From positions 355,798 to 419,797 of the forward strand of contig JADJBP010000004.1 in the NCBI GenBank assembly GCA_016703625.1: 64,000 nt of DNA, in the 5' to 3' direction. The translations under genes were made by a program, and so were the position numbers. Numbering within the stretch: position 1 is the stretch's first letter; the number at the start of each line of letters is the position of its first letter. This DNA comes from Chitinophagaceae bacterium. Its GTDB lineage: Bacteria; Bacteroidota; Bacteroidia; Chitinophagales; Chitinophagaceae. Under the pieces are notes generated by a model, which was not told where the DNA came from, did not search any database, and was given only the letters and a program-made list of their open reading frames with translations. Shown here piece by piece: positions 1-9,791 of this stretch.

Positions 1-2
1 AC

Positions 3-329
3 TGGCCGGCTTACTGTAAATTTTTATTGTTCGGTAAAGAAAAAGGAAAATTGCCTGGAAATATCCGGGTTTTTAATAAAGTGGGCAATGCTTACGGCCA
101 TTTGACCGATGTTGCCTATGTTGCTGATTTTAAAAATAAGGTTGAGTTCTTCGTATCAGCCGTTATATACTGCAACAGTGATGGCATATTAAATGATGAT
201 ACCTATGATTATGACAGCATTGGTTTTCCTTTTATGAAAAACCTCGGGAGGGTTATTTATGATCACGAACGGATAAGGAACCATAAAAATAGGCCTGACC
301 TGTCAACTCTTTTATTTACTTATGATTAA
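3..329 (+). CDS. Serine hydrolase (beta-lactamase-related), C-terminal part
   Basis: The frame is open from the left edge of the window to a TAA at 327-329, so the gene is cut at its 5' end and only about 108 residues remain. The readable end runs IRVFNKVGNAYGHLTDVAY, then a strand pair (VEFFVSAVIYCNSDG) and a C-terminal helix (FPFMKNLGRVIYDHERIR). This resembles the C-terminal part of class A beta-lactamase-like serine hydrolases of Bacteroidota that are not resistance enzymes. The SxxK catalytic region lies outside the window, so activity cannot be judged. The family call is from recall of similar C-termini and is moderate. Confidence 0.5.
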   Translation, partial: WPAYCKFLLFGKEKGKLPGNIRVFNKVGNAYGHLTDVAYVADFKNKVEFFVSAVIYCNSDGILNDDTYDYDSIGFPFMKNLGRVIYDHERIRNHKNRPDLSTLLFTYD

Positions 330-334
330 TGGCT

Positions 335-342
335 ATTTTTGT
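335..342 (+). promoter_or_regulatory. -7 box TATTTTTG for the aminotransferase gene
   Basis: TATTTTTG fits the Bacteroidota -7 consensus TAnnTTTG and lies about 21 bases before the ATG at 363. No clear -33 TTTG is seen. A TTG codon that would give a longer reading frame lies inside this box, which argues for the ATG at 363. Confidence 0.5.
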
Positions 343-362
343 CCATACCAAAAAAACAGCAA

Positions 363-1553
363 ATGCAATTATCTTCTTTACTGCAACGATTTAATGAACC
401 GGAAACCTTAAAGATGGCCAAACTGGGACGTGAATTAAGGGCAAATGGTTTTGATATTACCGACCTGAGTTTGGGCGAACCCGATTTTGACACACCGGAA
501 CATATTAAAGCTGCTGCCAAAAAAGCCATTGATGATAATTACAGCCATTATACGCCTGTTGCAGGTTACCTTGATTTGCGGGAAGCGGTTTGTACAAAAC
601 TGAAAAGAGATAACAACCTGGATTATACGCCTGATCAAATTGTGGTGAGCACAGGCGCCAAGCAAAGCATTGCCAATACGGTAATGAGTATAGTAGACAA
701 AGGCGATGAAGTGATCATACCAACACCTTATTGGGTAAGCTATTCAGAGATCGTGCGCATGGCCGGCGGAGAAGTTAACATGGTAACCACTTCCATTGAT
801 AATGATTATAAAATTACCGCTGCAGAACTGGAAGCCGCGATAACCGAAAAAACAAAACTGTTCATGTTCTCATCGCCCTGCAACCCAAGCGGGGCAGTTT
901 ATTCTAAAGAAGAATTAAGGGCATTGGCCGAAGTTTTTAAAAAGCATCCAAATGTATTCATAATGAGTGATGAGATCTATGAATTCATTAATTATGAAGG
1001 AAGTCACCAGAGCATAGCACAATTTGATTTTTTAAAAGACAGGGTCATTATTATAAACGGGTTGAGTAAAGGGTATGCCATGACGGGCTGGCGCCTGGGT
1101 TATATTGCAGCCCATGCAACCATTGCCAAAGCCTGTGAAAAAATACAGGGACAAATTACCAGTGGTGCCAATGCAGTAACACAACGGGCAGCCATAACTG
1201 CTTTAACCGGTGATATGAAACCAACTGCCATGATGCTGGCTGAGTTTACCAAACGCAGGAAAAGGGTAATGGAATTGCTTACAAAAATACCGGGACTGGT
1301 TTGCAGCGAACCACAGGGTGCGTTTTATGTTTTTCCGCAGGTGAATTCTTTTTTTGGAAAAGCTGATGGTGAACATAAAATTGAAAATGCAGATGACCTT
1401 TGTATGTATTTATTGAACTCAGCACATGTGTCAACAGTTACCGGCAGGGCCTTTGGCGAACCCAACTGTATCCGCATTTCTTTTGCCAACAGCGTGGAAA
1501 ATATAGAAAAAGGGTTTGCAAAAATTAAAGAAGCGCTGGCTACATTGAAATAG
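363..1553 (+). CDS. Pyridoxal-phosphate aspartate aminotransferase (class I, subgroup Ib)
   Basis: This fold-type I aminotransferase moves the amino group of aspartate to 2-oxoglutarate, feeding oxaloacetate and amino-acid synthesis in the cytosol. With the ATG at 363 it is 396 residues, the usual length. The PLP-binding lysine is in NGLSKGYAMTGWRLGY, near residue 236. Other family marks are the SPCNPSG loop (Asn near 174), the SDEIYE aspartate near 203, and a C-terminal CIRISFANS arginine that binds the substrate carboxylate. The N-terminal LSLGEPDFDTP is typical of subgroup Ib. Some subgroup members prefer other amino acids, so the exact substrate is inferred. The gene appears to be transcribed alone from the box just upstream. 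Confidence 0.9.
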   Translation: MQLSSLLQRFNEPETLKMAKLGRELRANGFDITDLSLGEPDFDTPEHIKAAAKKAIDDNYSHYTPVAGYLDLREAVCTKLKRDNNLDYTPDQIVVSTGAKQSIANTVMSIVDKGDEVIIPTPYWVSYSEIVRMAGGEVNMVTTSIDNDYKITAAELEAAITEKTKLFMFSSPCNPSGAVYSKEELRALAEVFKKHPNVFIMSDEIYEFINYEGSHQSIAQFDFLKDRVIIINGLSKGYAMTGWRLGYIAAHATIAKACEKIQGQITSGANAVTQRAAITALTGDMKPTAMMLAEFTKRRKRVMELLTKIPGLVCSEPQGAFYVFPQVNSFFGKADGEHKIENADDLCMYLLNSAHVSTVTGRAFGEPNCIRISFANSVENIEKGFAKIKEALATLK

Positions 1554-1609
1554 AACCTCAAAAAGGTACAAATTTGTTTTATAACACAGCTTTGGTAAGA
1601 TAATAAAAA

Positions 1610-2503
1610 TTACAGGCTGTAATCTTCAATTAAAAAGCAAACCCGCATCAGCAGTTGATCGGTATAATTGCCAATATTTTTGTTTGCAGCTTTGGAAACC
1701 TGGTATAAATTATTTTCAGCTGCGATTGTAGATTGTGCTGTTTTATTTTTTGGATCCTCCCGCGACCAGGCAGTATAATACCTGAGGTTATCAACTCTTC
1801 TGCCATTGTACAGTAAGATCACTGTTTCAGTTGATGTATTAATGACCTGGTCTGTAACAGAAACTATTGTTTGGCCGTAACTGGATTTGTCAATGGCAAT
1901 TCCTGCAGGCCTGTTGGTAACTGTAAAATTCCTATTTTCTGTGATCAGACCTATTTTAACACCATCCTGCATGATTACCCGGTCATTGATAATGGTGACC
2001 GGTTTGGACCTGTCACGAACCACCTGTTCATTAAAATACCTCGTTTCATTCAGGTGATCTTCAAATGATCTTATTTTAGCAAGCAATGCGGGCCCGCCGT
2101 AATAATGGCTGATAAAACGCGATACATTTTTCGGGATCAGTTCATTTTTGCTGATGAGGTTATAATCCCTGATGATCTTTGCCAGCACCAGCGGAAAAGC
2201 TTCTTCTTCAATGTATATGGCAAAGGTATCTGCAGTTGGAGGGAAAGTTAATTCGTAATAATAAAATGGTTTTAACTCTGCAACCGGTGCGTTGAATTTG
2301 ATGACTTCCGCTTTTATTAAAACATAATCAGAAAAACTGTACACTTCCATATTATAGCGTTGCGGCGAATTGCTGAGTTCTTTCGCATATAATGCTATGG
2401 GTTTATTGTTGATAAAAATAACAGAGTCATTCAGCCTTAGATCCTGTGCATACAGTGCTGGTGCTGCCAGGCAAATAAGCAATGTGGTAAGAAACAGTTT
2501 CAT
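1610..2503 (-). CDS. Secreted protein of unknown function
   Basis: The ATG at 2503 gives MKLFLTTLLICLAAPALYAQ, a clean signal peptide with an AlaGln cleavage edge, so I prefer it to a longer upstream frame. The mature part is about 278 residues, rich in beta-strand-like alternation, without cysteines or recognisable catalytic motifs. It contains a run like TIINDRVIMQDGVKIGLI that might form a small repeat. It lies downstream of the OstA-like gene on the same strand with a 200-base gap, so it may belong to the envelope transcription unit or have its own promoter. I do not recognise the family. It is probably periplasmic or outer-membrane associated. Confidence 0.7.
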   Translation of the reverse strand: MKLFLTTLLICLAAPALYAQDLRLNDSVIFINNKPIALYAKELSNSPQRYNMEVYSFSDYVLIKAEVIKFNAPVAELKPFYYYELTFPPTADTFAIYIEEEAFPLVLAKIIRDYNLISKNELIPKNVSRFISHYYGGPALLAKIRSFEDHLNETRYFNEQVVRDRSKPVTIINDRVIMQDGVKIGLITENRNFTVTNRPAGIAIDKSSYGQTIVSVTDQVINTSTETVILLYNGRRVDNLRYYTAWSREDPKNKTAQSTIAAENNLYQVSKAANKNIGNYTDQLLMRVCFLIEDYSL

Positions 2504-2706
2504 CAGATCTGGTTTGAAGGTATAACTTAACAGCAGGTTGGTTTGCCTGATCAAACATATCAATAATAAATTCATATTCCAATACCCGGTCCTTCATTTA
2601 ACAGCACTTTAAAAATACAGGCTGATAAATTGTATTTCAATGAAAAGGTTTTGTGGTACTGAAAATTAAAATCAACAAACATGGTTGTTTGAACGGGGAT
2701 CCGGTT

Positions 2707-4335
2707 TTATTCAAACAGTTCCAGCCAGTTTTTTGGCCGGCGGTTATCCAGCCATTTAAATCCTTTCAATTCTTTTTTATCGGAAGGGATATCACGTATC
2801 GGGTATAATACACCGTTCACATCATTTACAAATTTCACCTTGTTCAGTTCCTTCTTCACAAAATAAACATTGATCTCATCGCCGCTGCTGCGGTTCATGC
2901 CCACGTAGGCGCTGTCATCATCCTGCGGGTAAAAGATACTTTCGGCAGGACTGCCCTTTACCTTTACAAAGTCAATGGATCCATCCACAAAATATCCGTT
3001 TAATGTGCGGCCGGCTATCTGGTTAAACATACCTTCCGTGGTTTGGTTAACGATCATGCCATTATTAAAAACGTACAACCGTTTTGGTTTTTGATTTTGG
3101 GTGAACATGTATAATGTATCGCCGGTGATCTGCGATTTATCATTCCACACAACCGGTTCCCCAAATAATTTAAAGGTAGAGTCAACGGTAGAGTAGTGGA
3201 GGCTGTCGCTCACGGCCTGTAATGAATCATTAAAGATGCGCACGTTGTGAAAACCGATAAAATACCTGATGGAAGAATCCGCATCATTGGTATTAACGGC
3301 CAGCGTGGTCTTTAAGGTATCTGTTTGTGTAAACACCTTTCTTTCGAGGCTGTCGTATTTCCGCAATCCCGAAAAAAGCGTATCCGCGGCAATGTAAGTG
3401 CTGTCACCGTCCTTGTGGATGATCATGACCGGTTTGCGGCTGGCAAAAAAGGAGTTTACATTCATATCAGCATATATTTCTCCGCCCAGGACGGTAATAT
3501 TATTGACACTGTCAACCAGTTTGGCATTGCCCTGCATTTGCAGGGTATTGTTCTTTTTGTCAAAGGCAATGGAACGGGCAGAACCGCTCCGGGTGCTGTC
3601 GCTGAACGAAGCGCCATCGGTAAAAATGGCTTCCCCGGTGGCTAAATTATAGGTGCCGGCATTGGTGTTGATAATGCTTCCGTCCTTACCCACGATCTTT
3701 GTTTTGGCAATAAAAGTGGCAATATTTGTTTTTATATTGTACAGCAAACTGTCGGTATAAATATCCCGGTCGGGATCCACGAGGTGAACATTGTCTTTAA
3801 AATACACATCCTTGGTATCGGCATAGTAAACCGCTTCCCGGCTGGTCAATACCGTTTTTTCATTTACGATCCTGTCTCCGCTTTTGTAAATGGCAATGCC
3901 GGTCCGCAAGTTATATTCCAGGTCATCGGTGTACAGGGTGCCCTTTTTATCGGTTAGCCTTACTTTCTTTTTTAAATAGGCCATGCGTTCTGCACCTACA
4001 TAACGCAGGTATTGTGCATAGGTATGAATGCTGTCGTTGTCGTTGATGTGAATATTCCCGAAAGCCTCCACAATATTGGTCTTGCGGTTGATGGTGGCAC
4101 TGTCGCAGTAAAATGTGGTAAGTCCTTCCCTGATGATCACATTACCGGCAATGGTCTCCAGTGAAGTAACTGAATCAATGGTGATCAGCCTTAAACTGTT
4201 GCCACGGAGGATTTCGATGGAACGTATGGTATCACCAGATGCGGTTGTTTGAATGACCTGCTGTGCAGAAAGCTGTAAACTGCTGGCCATTAAAAAAAGG
4301 ATCAGGCATTTGCTGATTGTACATTTCAATCTCAA
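2707..4335 (-). CDS. OstA/LptA-like organic solvent tolerance protein
   Basis: The protein (about 542 residues) starts with a signal peptide ending SLQLSAQQ and continues with repeated short units such as NVIIREGLTTFYCDSATI, GNIHINDNDSIHTYAQYL and KVRLTDKKGTLYTDDLEY. These are the beta-jellyroll strands of the OstA/LptA family, which bind lipid A in the periplasm and bridge LPS from the inner membrane to LptD. It is several times longer than E. coli LptA, as is usual for the Bacteroidota OstA_2 form. The only upstream starts are TTG codons (4335 or 4329), so the exact start is uncertain. It follows the MlaD-like and amidase genes on the same strand, with the LptD-like gene divergent beyond them. 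This context supports a role in outer-membrane assembly. Confidence 0.85.
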   Translation of the reverse strand: MRLKCTISKCLILFLMASSLQLSAQQVIQTTASGDTIRSIEILRGNSLRLITIDSVTSLETIAGNVIIREGLTTFYCDSATINRKTNIVEAFGNIHINDNDSIHTYAQYLRYVGAERMAYLKKKVRLTDKKGTLYTDDLEYNLRTGIAIYKSGDRIVNEKTVLTSREAVYYADTKDVYFKDNVHLVDPDRDIYTDSLLYNIKTNIATFIAKTKIVGKDGSIINTNAGTYNLATGEAIFTDGASFSDSTRSGSARSIAFDKKNNTLQMQGNAKLVDSVNNITVLGGEIYADMNVNSFFASRKPVMIIHKDGDSTYIAADTLFSGLRKYDSLERKVFTQTDTLKTTLAVNTNDADSSIRYFIGFHNVRIFNDSLQAVSDSLHYSTVDSTFKLFGEPVVWNDKSQITGDTLYMFTQNQKPKRLYVFNNGMIVNQTTEGMFNQIAGRTLNGYFVDGSIDFVKVKGSPAESIFYPQDDDSAYVGMNRSSGDEINVYFVKKELNKVKFVNDVNGVLYPIRDIPSDKKELKGFKWLDNRRPKNWLELFE

Positions 4336-4395
4336 AGTTTCAATTTTTATTTCAGCCTGTAAATTGGGATTTAATATGATAATGGAATGGTAAAA

Positions 4396-5412
4396 TTATT
4401 TTTGATTGAGATAAGGAGCATTTACAGTATCGGGCAAGGGGACCAATAAACCCGTGCTGGTATTCTTTTTCCCAAACACGGATATGTTGATATATCTTTT
4501 CGGGTTTGTTTTCAGGTCATCGATCAGCAGGTTCAGTTTATTGGCAGTAGCCGTAAGGTTATTGTACAGTTTGGTATCATTCAGCAATAATCCGGCCGTG
4601 CCGGATGTGCTGTTTAGTTTGCCGATGGTTGATTTCAGGTCGCCGATGGTTGTATTTAAGGTGTTGAGTGTTTGCTGCAGGTCTAAATTGGAAAGGTTGG
4701 TAGCGGTTTTATCCAGGTTGCTTACCATGTTGTTGATCTTGCCGCTGTTCTTATCCAGGTTGGAAGTAAATGAATTCAGGTTATTGAGTGTACCGGCCAG
4801 GGCACCTGTTTGTGTGTTTAGTAAAACCTGCAATGATGCAGAAGCTCCGATCAGGTTAGCCGTTGTTTTGTTCAGGTTTGCAAGGGTGGCCCCGATATTG
4901 TTTTTTGCGTTGGGGTCCAGGATATGGTTTACACTCATCATGATCGAATCAATGGAGGTAACAGCCTTGGTAACCTGGTAAAGGACCGGGTCTACTTTAC
5001 TCAATACATCCGTAAAGATCCCGGAAGAAGCTTCCGTAGCTATGGTATCATTTTTAGGGATATACTGTTTGGCATCGCCCAATGTTATTTCTACACTGGT
5101 TATGCCCAGTAAAGAAGGTTTAATGATGGCAATGGAATTAACCGGGATGTTCACATCCTTGGTCATGTTCATATTCACCAGTATCTCTTTCATGTTCTTA
5201 TCCGTAGTGATACTGTACACGGTGCCAACCTGCAGGCCGTTGATCATGACCGGGTTTGAAGCAGCCAGGCCCTGTACATTGGTGTATTTGGCAAACAGGT
5301 TATGGCTTTTACCAAAGAATGTTTTTCCTTTTAAAAAGTTAAAGCCCAATACCAATAATACGATGGCAATGGCCGTTAAGGAACCTATTTTTGTTTCGTT
5401 TGAAATTTTCAT
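4396..5412 (-). CDS. MlaD/MCE-family lipid transport protein
   Basis: An N-terminal membrane anchor (residues 9-27, IGSLTAIAIVLLVLGFNFLKG) is followed by a single MCE domain with YTNVQGLAASNPVMINGLQVGTV and a strand set ending LLGITSVEITLGD, up to about residue 115. The remaining 200 residues are helical and heptad-like, rich in Asn, Leu and Thr (LNNLNSFTSNLDKNSGKI), as in MCE proteins that form a tube across the periplasm. MCE proteins are the substrate-binding part of ABC systems moving phospholipids between membranes. The matching permease and ATPase genes are not in this window. It is 338 residues, starts with an ATG at 5412, and lies 52 bases downstream of the amidase gene, so co-transcription is likely. 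Confidence 0.9.
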   Translation of the reverse strand: MKISNETKIGSLTAIAIVLLVLGFNFLKGKTFFGKSHNLFAKYTNVQGLAASNPVMINGLQVGTVYSITTDKNMKEILVNMNMTKDVNIPVNSIAIIKPSLLGITSVEITLGDAKQYIPKNDTIATEASSGIFTDVLSKVDPVLYQVTKAVTSIDSIMMSVNHILDPNAKNNIGATLANLNKTTANLIGASASLQVLLNTQTGALAGTLNNLNSFTSNLDKNSGKINNMVSNLDKTATNLSNLDLQQTLNTLNTTIGDLKSTIGKLNSTSGTAGLLLNDTKLYNNLTATANKLNLLIDDLKTNPKRYINISVFGKKNTSTGLLVPLPDTVNAPYLNQK

Positions 5413-5464
5413 GATGGTTTTGAGCTTAGTTAAAAGAAATGATTAAGCCTAAGTCAAAAGTAAT

Positions 5465-6826
5465 TTAATTATTATTCTTTAATTCAAATTGTATTGAAGC
5501 ATTATTTTTCAGGTCGGCCGACAAACGTACTTCATGCCTGTTTGTACCATCTGTGATCACCATCAGCGCTGTATTGGGCGGCAGGCTTCCCAAGTTATCT
5601 GCGAACAACACCAGCTCATTGTATTTTCCCGGTTCTACGGTAAGGGTAAAAGAATGCGCTGTTGCCGTCAAAGATCTTTTATTGACGATCTGTTGCTTGT
5701 TAAAGTAAACAGAAACGATATCATTGTCAATTTCACCGTCATCATACAGGTCCACTTTCACCTGGCTGTTTTTTACCTGGATGGTCTTTGTGTCTTTTAC
5801 AGTTCTTTTTTCAAATTCGGGTGAAGCGGCCGGTTGGTTTTTATCTATTGCAGCAATAACAGGTTTGCCGGAGTTATTTGCGCTTTCCACCTGTGCTTTA
5901 TACCGCTGAACGGCTTTGGTTATGGCAACGGCCAGTTCCTGCTGCCCTTTTTCACTGTTGATATAGATTTCATCTTCGGGGTTATTGATAAAGCCCGTTT
6001 CAATTAAAATGGCCGGCATATTGGTAGCCTGTAAAACCCAAATGCCCACCTGCCGCTGGTTAACGCCCAGTGCCTGCCTGCCGGTATTTTCCACTTCTTC
6101 ATTTACCAGTGTGGCCAGGCGGTCACTTCTTTCCTGGTATCTTTTGGCATAAATAGCAGCAATGGTTCTTCCTTCCGGCGACCTGAAATCAAAAGTGGTC
6201 TCTGTTGAATCCAGGCCACCCGTTTCGATCTCAAAATTTTCATCACCATCCATGATGGCTTTTAATTTATCACTGGTCTTATGTGCCGCAAATATCCATA
6301 CACTGGTACCGCTCCTGGTGAGCGGGATCTTAAAATACTCATACACCGGTTCAGTAACCTCGTACGGTTTTCTAACTTTCTTCCTTTTCTTTCCTTTACC
6401 GGTATACGTGGTCTTATAGCGGGTCACTGTTCTTTCGCCAATTTGTCTTTTACCCTGCTTTAAAGGACCACTATCGGCATGGATACATAAAAAAAGGTCA
6501 CCCCTGTATTCATTGGCAATTTTTGCTTTTTCGGTGGGTGTCTGGTAAATATCGGTGGTACGGGTAGGAACAATCTTTACATCAGGCATCTGTTTTTTAA
6601 GTTCTTCAACCAGTTTTAAAGCAATGGCAAGCGTAATTTCTTTTTCCTTTGAACGTAGTGAATTTTCATACTGACCGGTAGCGCCCATATCTTTTCCGCC
6701 ATGCCCTGCATCTACAATAATTGTTTTAATATATTTCGGACCCTGGGCAGATGATTCTTTTAATATTAACAAATGTAAAGCAGCAAACAGAAATAAAAAG
6801 GGCACTTTGTTCCTGAACATATTCAT
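5465..6826 (-). CDS. N-acetylmuramoyl-L-alanine amidase (AmiC-like) with extra C-terminal domain
   Basis: A signal peptide (ends LKESSAQ) is followed by an Amidase_3 domain that cuts the bond between MurNAc and the peptide stem. Zinc ligands are visible: His42 in VDAGHGGKDMGATG, a Glu in the RSKEKEI helix and His116 in FLCIHADSG. The catalytic glutamate is in ILIETGFINN near residue 276. A basic insert (KGKKRKKVRKPYEV) follows His116. The last 110 residues form a separate beta domain (VDLYDDGEIDNDIVSVYFN to TALMVITDGTNRHEVRLSAD). The same domain ends the unrelated protein at 20298-21425. Divergent from the LptD-like gene and upstream of mlaD and ostA, it probably leads an envelope operon. Confidence 0.9.
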   Translation of the reverse strand: MNMFRNKVPFLFLFAALHLLILKESSAQGPKYIKTIIVDAGHGGKDMGATGQYENSLRSKEKEITLAIALKLVEELKKQMPDVKIVPTRTTDIYQTPTEKAKIANEYRGDLFLCIHADSGPLKQGKRQIGERTVTRYKTTYTGKGKKRKKVRKPYEVTEPVYEYFKIPLTRSGTSVWIFAAHKTSDKLKAIMDGDENFEIETGGLDSTETTFDFRSPEGRTIAAIYAKRYQERSDRLATLVNEEVENTGRQALGVNQRQVGIWVLQATNMPAILIETGFINNPEDEIYINSEKGQQELAVAITKAVQRYKAQVESANNSGKPVIAAIDKNQPAASPEFEKRTVKDTKTIQVKNSQVKVDLYDDGEIDNDIVSVYFNKQQIVNKRSLTATAHSFTLTVEPGKYNELVLFADNLGSLPPNTALMVITDGTNRHEVRLSADLKNNASIQFELKNNN

Positions 6827-6870
6827 CTCGTTTTATTCGGGGTTAGTAATAAATCGGTTATTCACAATTT

Positions 6871-6890
6871 CTCCCGGTAACTATCGGGAG
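6871..6890. promoter_or_regulatory. Inverted repeat CTCCCG/CGGGAG in the divergent amidase-LptD promoter region
   Basis: CTCCCG (6871-6876) and CGGGAG (6885-6890) can pair, extended by a G-T and a T-A pair. The element lies just upstream of the TATTTTTG box of the LptD-like gene, within the short gap between two divergent envelope genes. It could be an operator or only a chance hairpin. Confidence 0.35.
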
Positions 6891-6898
6891 TTTATAGC

Positions 6899-6906
6899 TA
6901 TTTTTG
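6899..6906 (+). promoter_or_regulatory. -7 box TATTTTTG for the LptD-like gene
   Basis: A match to TAnnTTTG thirteen bases before the ATG at 6919. The short leader suits Bacteroidota, where leaders often lack a Shine-Dalgarno sequence. Confidence 0.5.
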
Positions 6907-6918
6907 CCAATCTTAACT

Positions 6919-9619
6919 ATGAATCAACGCAACAAAGGTAAGGCAAAATATATATCGGTATTGGTATTGATACAGCTGTTGTTCACATTAACGATGAATT
7001 GCAGTGCCGGCGGTTTTAATGCAGGTGACTTTCACAGTTATTTAACGACTGATACCGTTCCGGTAAATAAAACCGACAGCCAGAAACTGAATAGTAACCT
7101 GGCAGCAGAGCCGCTTGCGCTAAAAATAAATCCGGATACAACTATCATTCCCAAAGCAGATACATTCTCTTTCAGAACATCAAAAGATGCACTGGATGCA
7201 CCGGTATTTTATCATGCCGATGATTCGATGGTGATGGACATTCCTGCCAAAACAATTATTTTGTATGGCAAACAAACCAGTGTAAAATATATAGATAACG
7301 AATTGTATGCACCCAGGATCGAATTTGACCAGCGAACCAATCTCGTGAGTGCCTACCTGTTAAAGGACAGTAACGGGAACGTGATCTCTTACCCGTTGTT
7401 CAACCAGGCTGATTTTAAAACGCAGAGTGATACCATCAGGTTCAATATGAAATCCGGTAAAGGAATAACAAAAGGCACCTATACGCAGCAGGGAGAACTG
7501 TTCATTTATGGCGAACGGATCAAAAAAGTGGATAATGATATTTTTTATGCTTACCGGGGAAGGTTTACTACCTGTAACCTGGATACGCCGCACTTTGCAT
7601 TTGTAAGTAAAAAAATAAAATTCATCAATAAAAAAATGGCCATTACCGGCCCGGTGCATCCCGAATTTGAAAATGTACCCGTTCCCGTTGTTTTACCTTT
7701 TGGCATTTACCCGTTACAGACAGGAAGGCGTTCGGGCATACTGGCCCCGACATTTACGGCCAATGAACAACTGGGCCTGGCTTTGGAAGGGCTGGGTTAT
7801 TATAAAGTGATAAGCGATATGTGGGATGTTGTTTTGCAGGGAACTATTTATTCCTATGGCGGGTGGACGGCCAATTTGAGTCCGCGGTATTATAAACGGT
7901 ACCGTTACCAGGGAAGTATGTCGGTGGATATTCAACGCCTGAGAGACCTCGACCGGTCGGGGGCCCGCAATTTTAATGTACGCTGGAATCACAGTTCCGA
8001 TTCAAAAGCCCGTCCCGGCGTAAGTTTCAATGCCAGCCTCAATGCAGGCAGCAGCGGGTGTAATTCATCGGTTCCCAACAGCCCGCAACGTAATTTTCAA
8101 AACCAGCTGAATTCTTCCATCACGTATTCAAAAATATGGAAGGACAAACCGTTTAACCTGAATGTGAGCGGTAACCACAATCAAAACACCAACACCAAAC
8201 AGGTCAACATCAATTTACCGGATATTGGTTTTAATGTAAACACCCTGTATCCTTTTCGCCGTAAGGAAGTGATCGGGCAATACAAATGGTTTGAGAATAT
8301 CGGGATTGCATTAAATACCAATGTGCGCAGCCTTTCTTCATTTTATGATACGCTGGGCAATTTCTTTGGTGAGTTTGCCAGGAATTATCAATGGGGTGCT
8401 GCTCATAATGTACCCATTTCTTTATCCCTGCCGCAGATCGGTAATTTCCAGATTGCACCCAATATTTCGTACCAGGAAAAATGGTACCAGGAAAAATTTA
8501 CCAGGCGCTGGAACAGCTGCAGATAAAAAAATAGACACCAGCATCCGGAAAGGATTTTTTACTGCCCGTGAAATGAGTTTTGGCATGGGTATCTCCACCC
8601 GCATCTTCGGGATGTTCACTTTTAAAAAGAACAGTAAGGTACAGGCCATACGCCATGAAATACGGCCCACATTATCGGCCAGTTATAAACCGGATATGAA
8701 CAAGCAGTTCTGGTATACATCGCAGATCGACAGTGCTGGAAATTCCCGCAGGTTTTCCTATTATGAACGCAGTGTTTTTGGGGCATTTGGTGAAGGCAGG
8801 TTTGGCGGGTTAAATTTTGGGATCGATAATAATATCCAGATGAAAGTGCGTAACAAAAAAGATACATCTGCTGCCGCAGTTAAAAAGATCACCCTCATCG
8901 ATGGATTCAGTATCACCAGCGGGTATAATTTCCTGCAGGATTCCTTCAGGCTGAGCCCGTTTAATATCAATATGCGCACCAACCTTTTTGAAAAAATAAG
9001 TATTTCGGCCAGCGCTGTTGTGGTACCTTATTTAACCAACAGTAACGGCGAATTTATAGATAAACTCGTGTGGAACAGGAAAGTGGCACTCGGCAAATTA
9101 ACCAGCGCCAATATTGCCATTCAAAGCCAGTTTCGCGGCGGCGATAAAAATGAACAGTTACCGGTCAACAATCAAATGAACAGCGAGCTTAACAGCATTT
9201 CGGGATTGCCATTAAATGAATACCAGCAGGAAGCAGCCTATATCAGCAATAACCCGGGCGAGGTCGCCAACTTTAATATTCCCTGGAGTTTCAGTTTTTC
9301 ATATGCGTTTAGCTATAACCGTGTACCTAACGGATTGGGAACAGGCTATAAGGCATTTTTTTCTCAGAATGTAAGCTGGACGGGCTCACTAAACCTTACG
9401 CCCAAATGGCAGCTCGGTATGAACGGATCATACAATATTACCCTGAAAGACCTGGGCATGATCAGTATGTACCTGAGCAGGGAAATGCATTGCTGGCAAA
9501 TGGCGATCAATATTTCACCGGTAGGAAAGTACCGCTCTTTCAATATAAGCATCAGTCCCAAATCGGGCCTGCTGCGCGACCTGAAAATAAACCGGACGAG
9601 GTATTTTTATGATCTGTAA
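6919..9619 (+). CDS. LptD-like LPS assembly outer-membrane protein (frameshifted)
   Basis: Two reading frames join into one protein of about 900 residues. The N-terminal part has a signal segment, then OstA-like strands (MVMDIPAKTIILYGKQTSVK, YAPRIEFDQRTNLVSAYLLK). A long barrel follows, with TGRRSGILAPTF, a hallmark of LptD-like proteins, and many aromatic-ended strands up to 9619. LptD receives LPS from the periplasmic bridge and inserts it in the outer leaflet. The frame changes between about 8500 and 8527; the second frame resumes with IDTSIRKGFFTAREMSFGMG, and no barrel strands seem lost. A single-base indel in the consensus is the simplest reading. The ATG at 6919 is preferred to a TTG inside the promoter box. 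Confidence 0.85.
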
Positions 9620-9650
9620 ATGAGAACAGGTTAAGAAAGCTTAGTTATTT

Positions 9651-9791
9651 GGGAAAGTATAGAAAGGGAAGTTTTGGGAAGTTTAGGGAGGTTTAGAAAA
9701 GCCTCAAACACAGGTAACCCTTCTAACCCTTCTAACCCTTCTAAACCCTCTAACCGTTCTAACCTTTCTAAACCATCTAAACCTTCTAAAC
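9651..9791. repeat. Facing arrays of a 9-base unit (TTCTAAACC type) between convergent genes
   Basis: From 9715 to 9791 there are about eight head-to-tail units such as TTCTAACCC, TTCTAAACC and ATCTAAACC. From 9651 to 9700 the complementary form appears (GGGAAGTTTA, GGGAGGTTTA, GGTTTAGAA). GGTTTAGAA at 9690-9698 is the exact reverse complement of TTCTAAACC at 9766-9774. The two arrays can fold on each other into a long imperfect hairpin between the ends of two convergent genes. This would act on both strands as a transcript end or RNA stabiliser. No gene lies here. Confidence 0.75.

Noticed and set aside
4454..4981. Long antisense frame over the mlaD-like gene
   Set aside because: It is the shadow of the low-complexity Asn/Leu/Thr helix region on the other strand.
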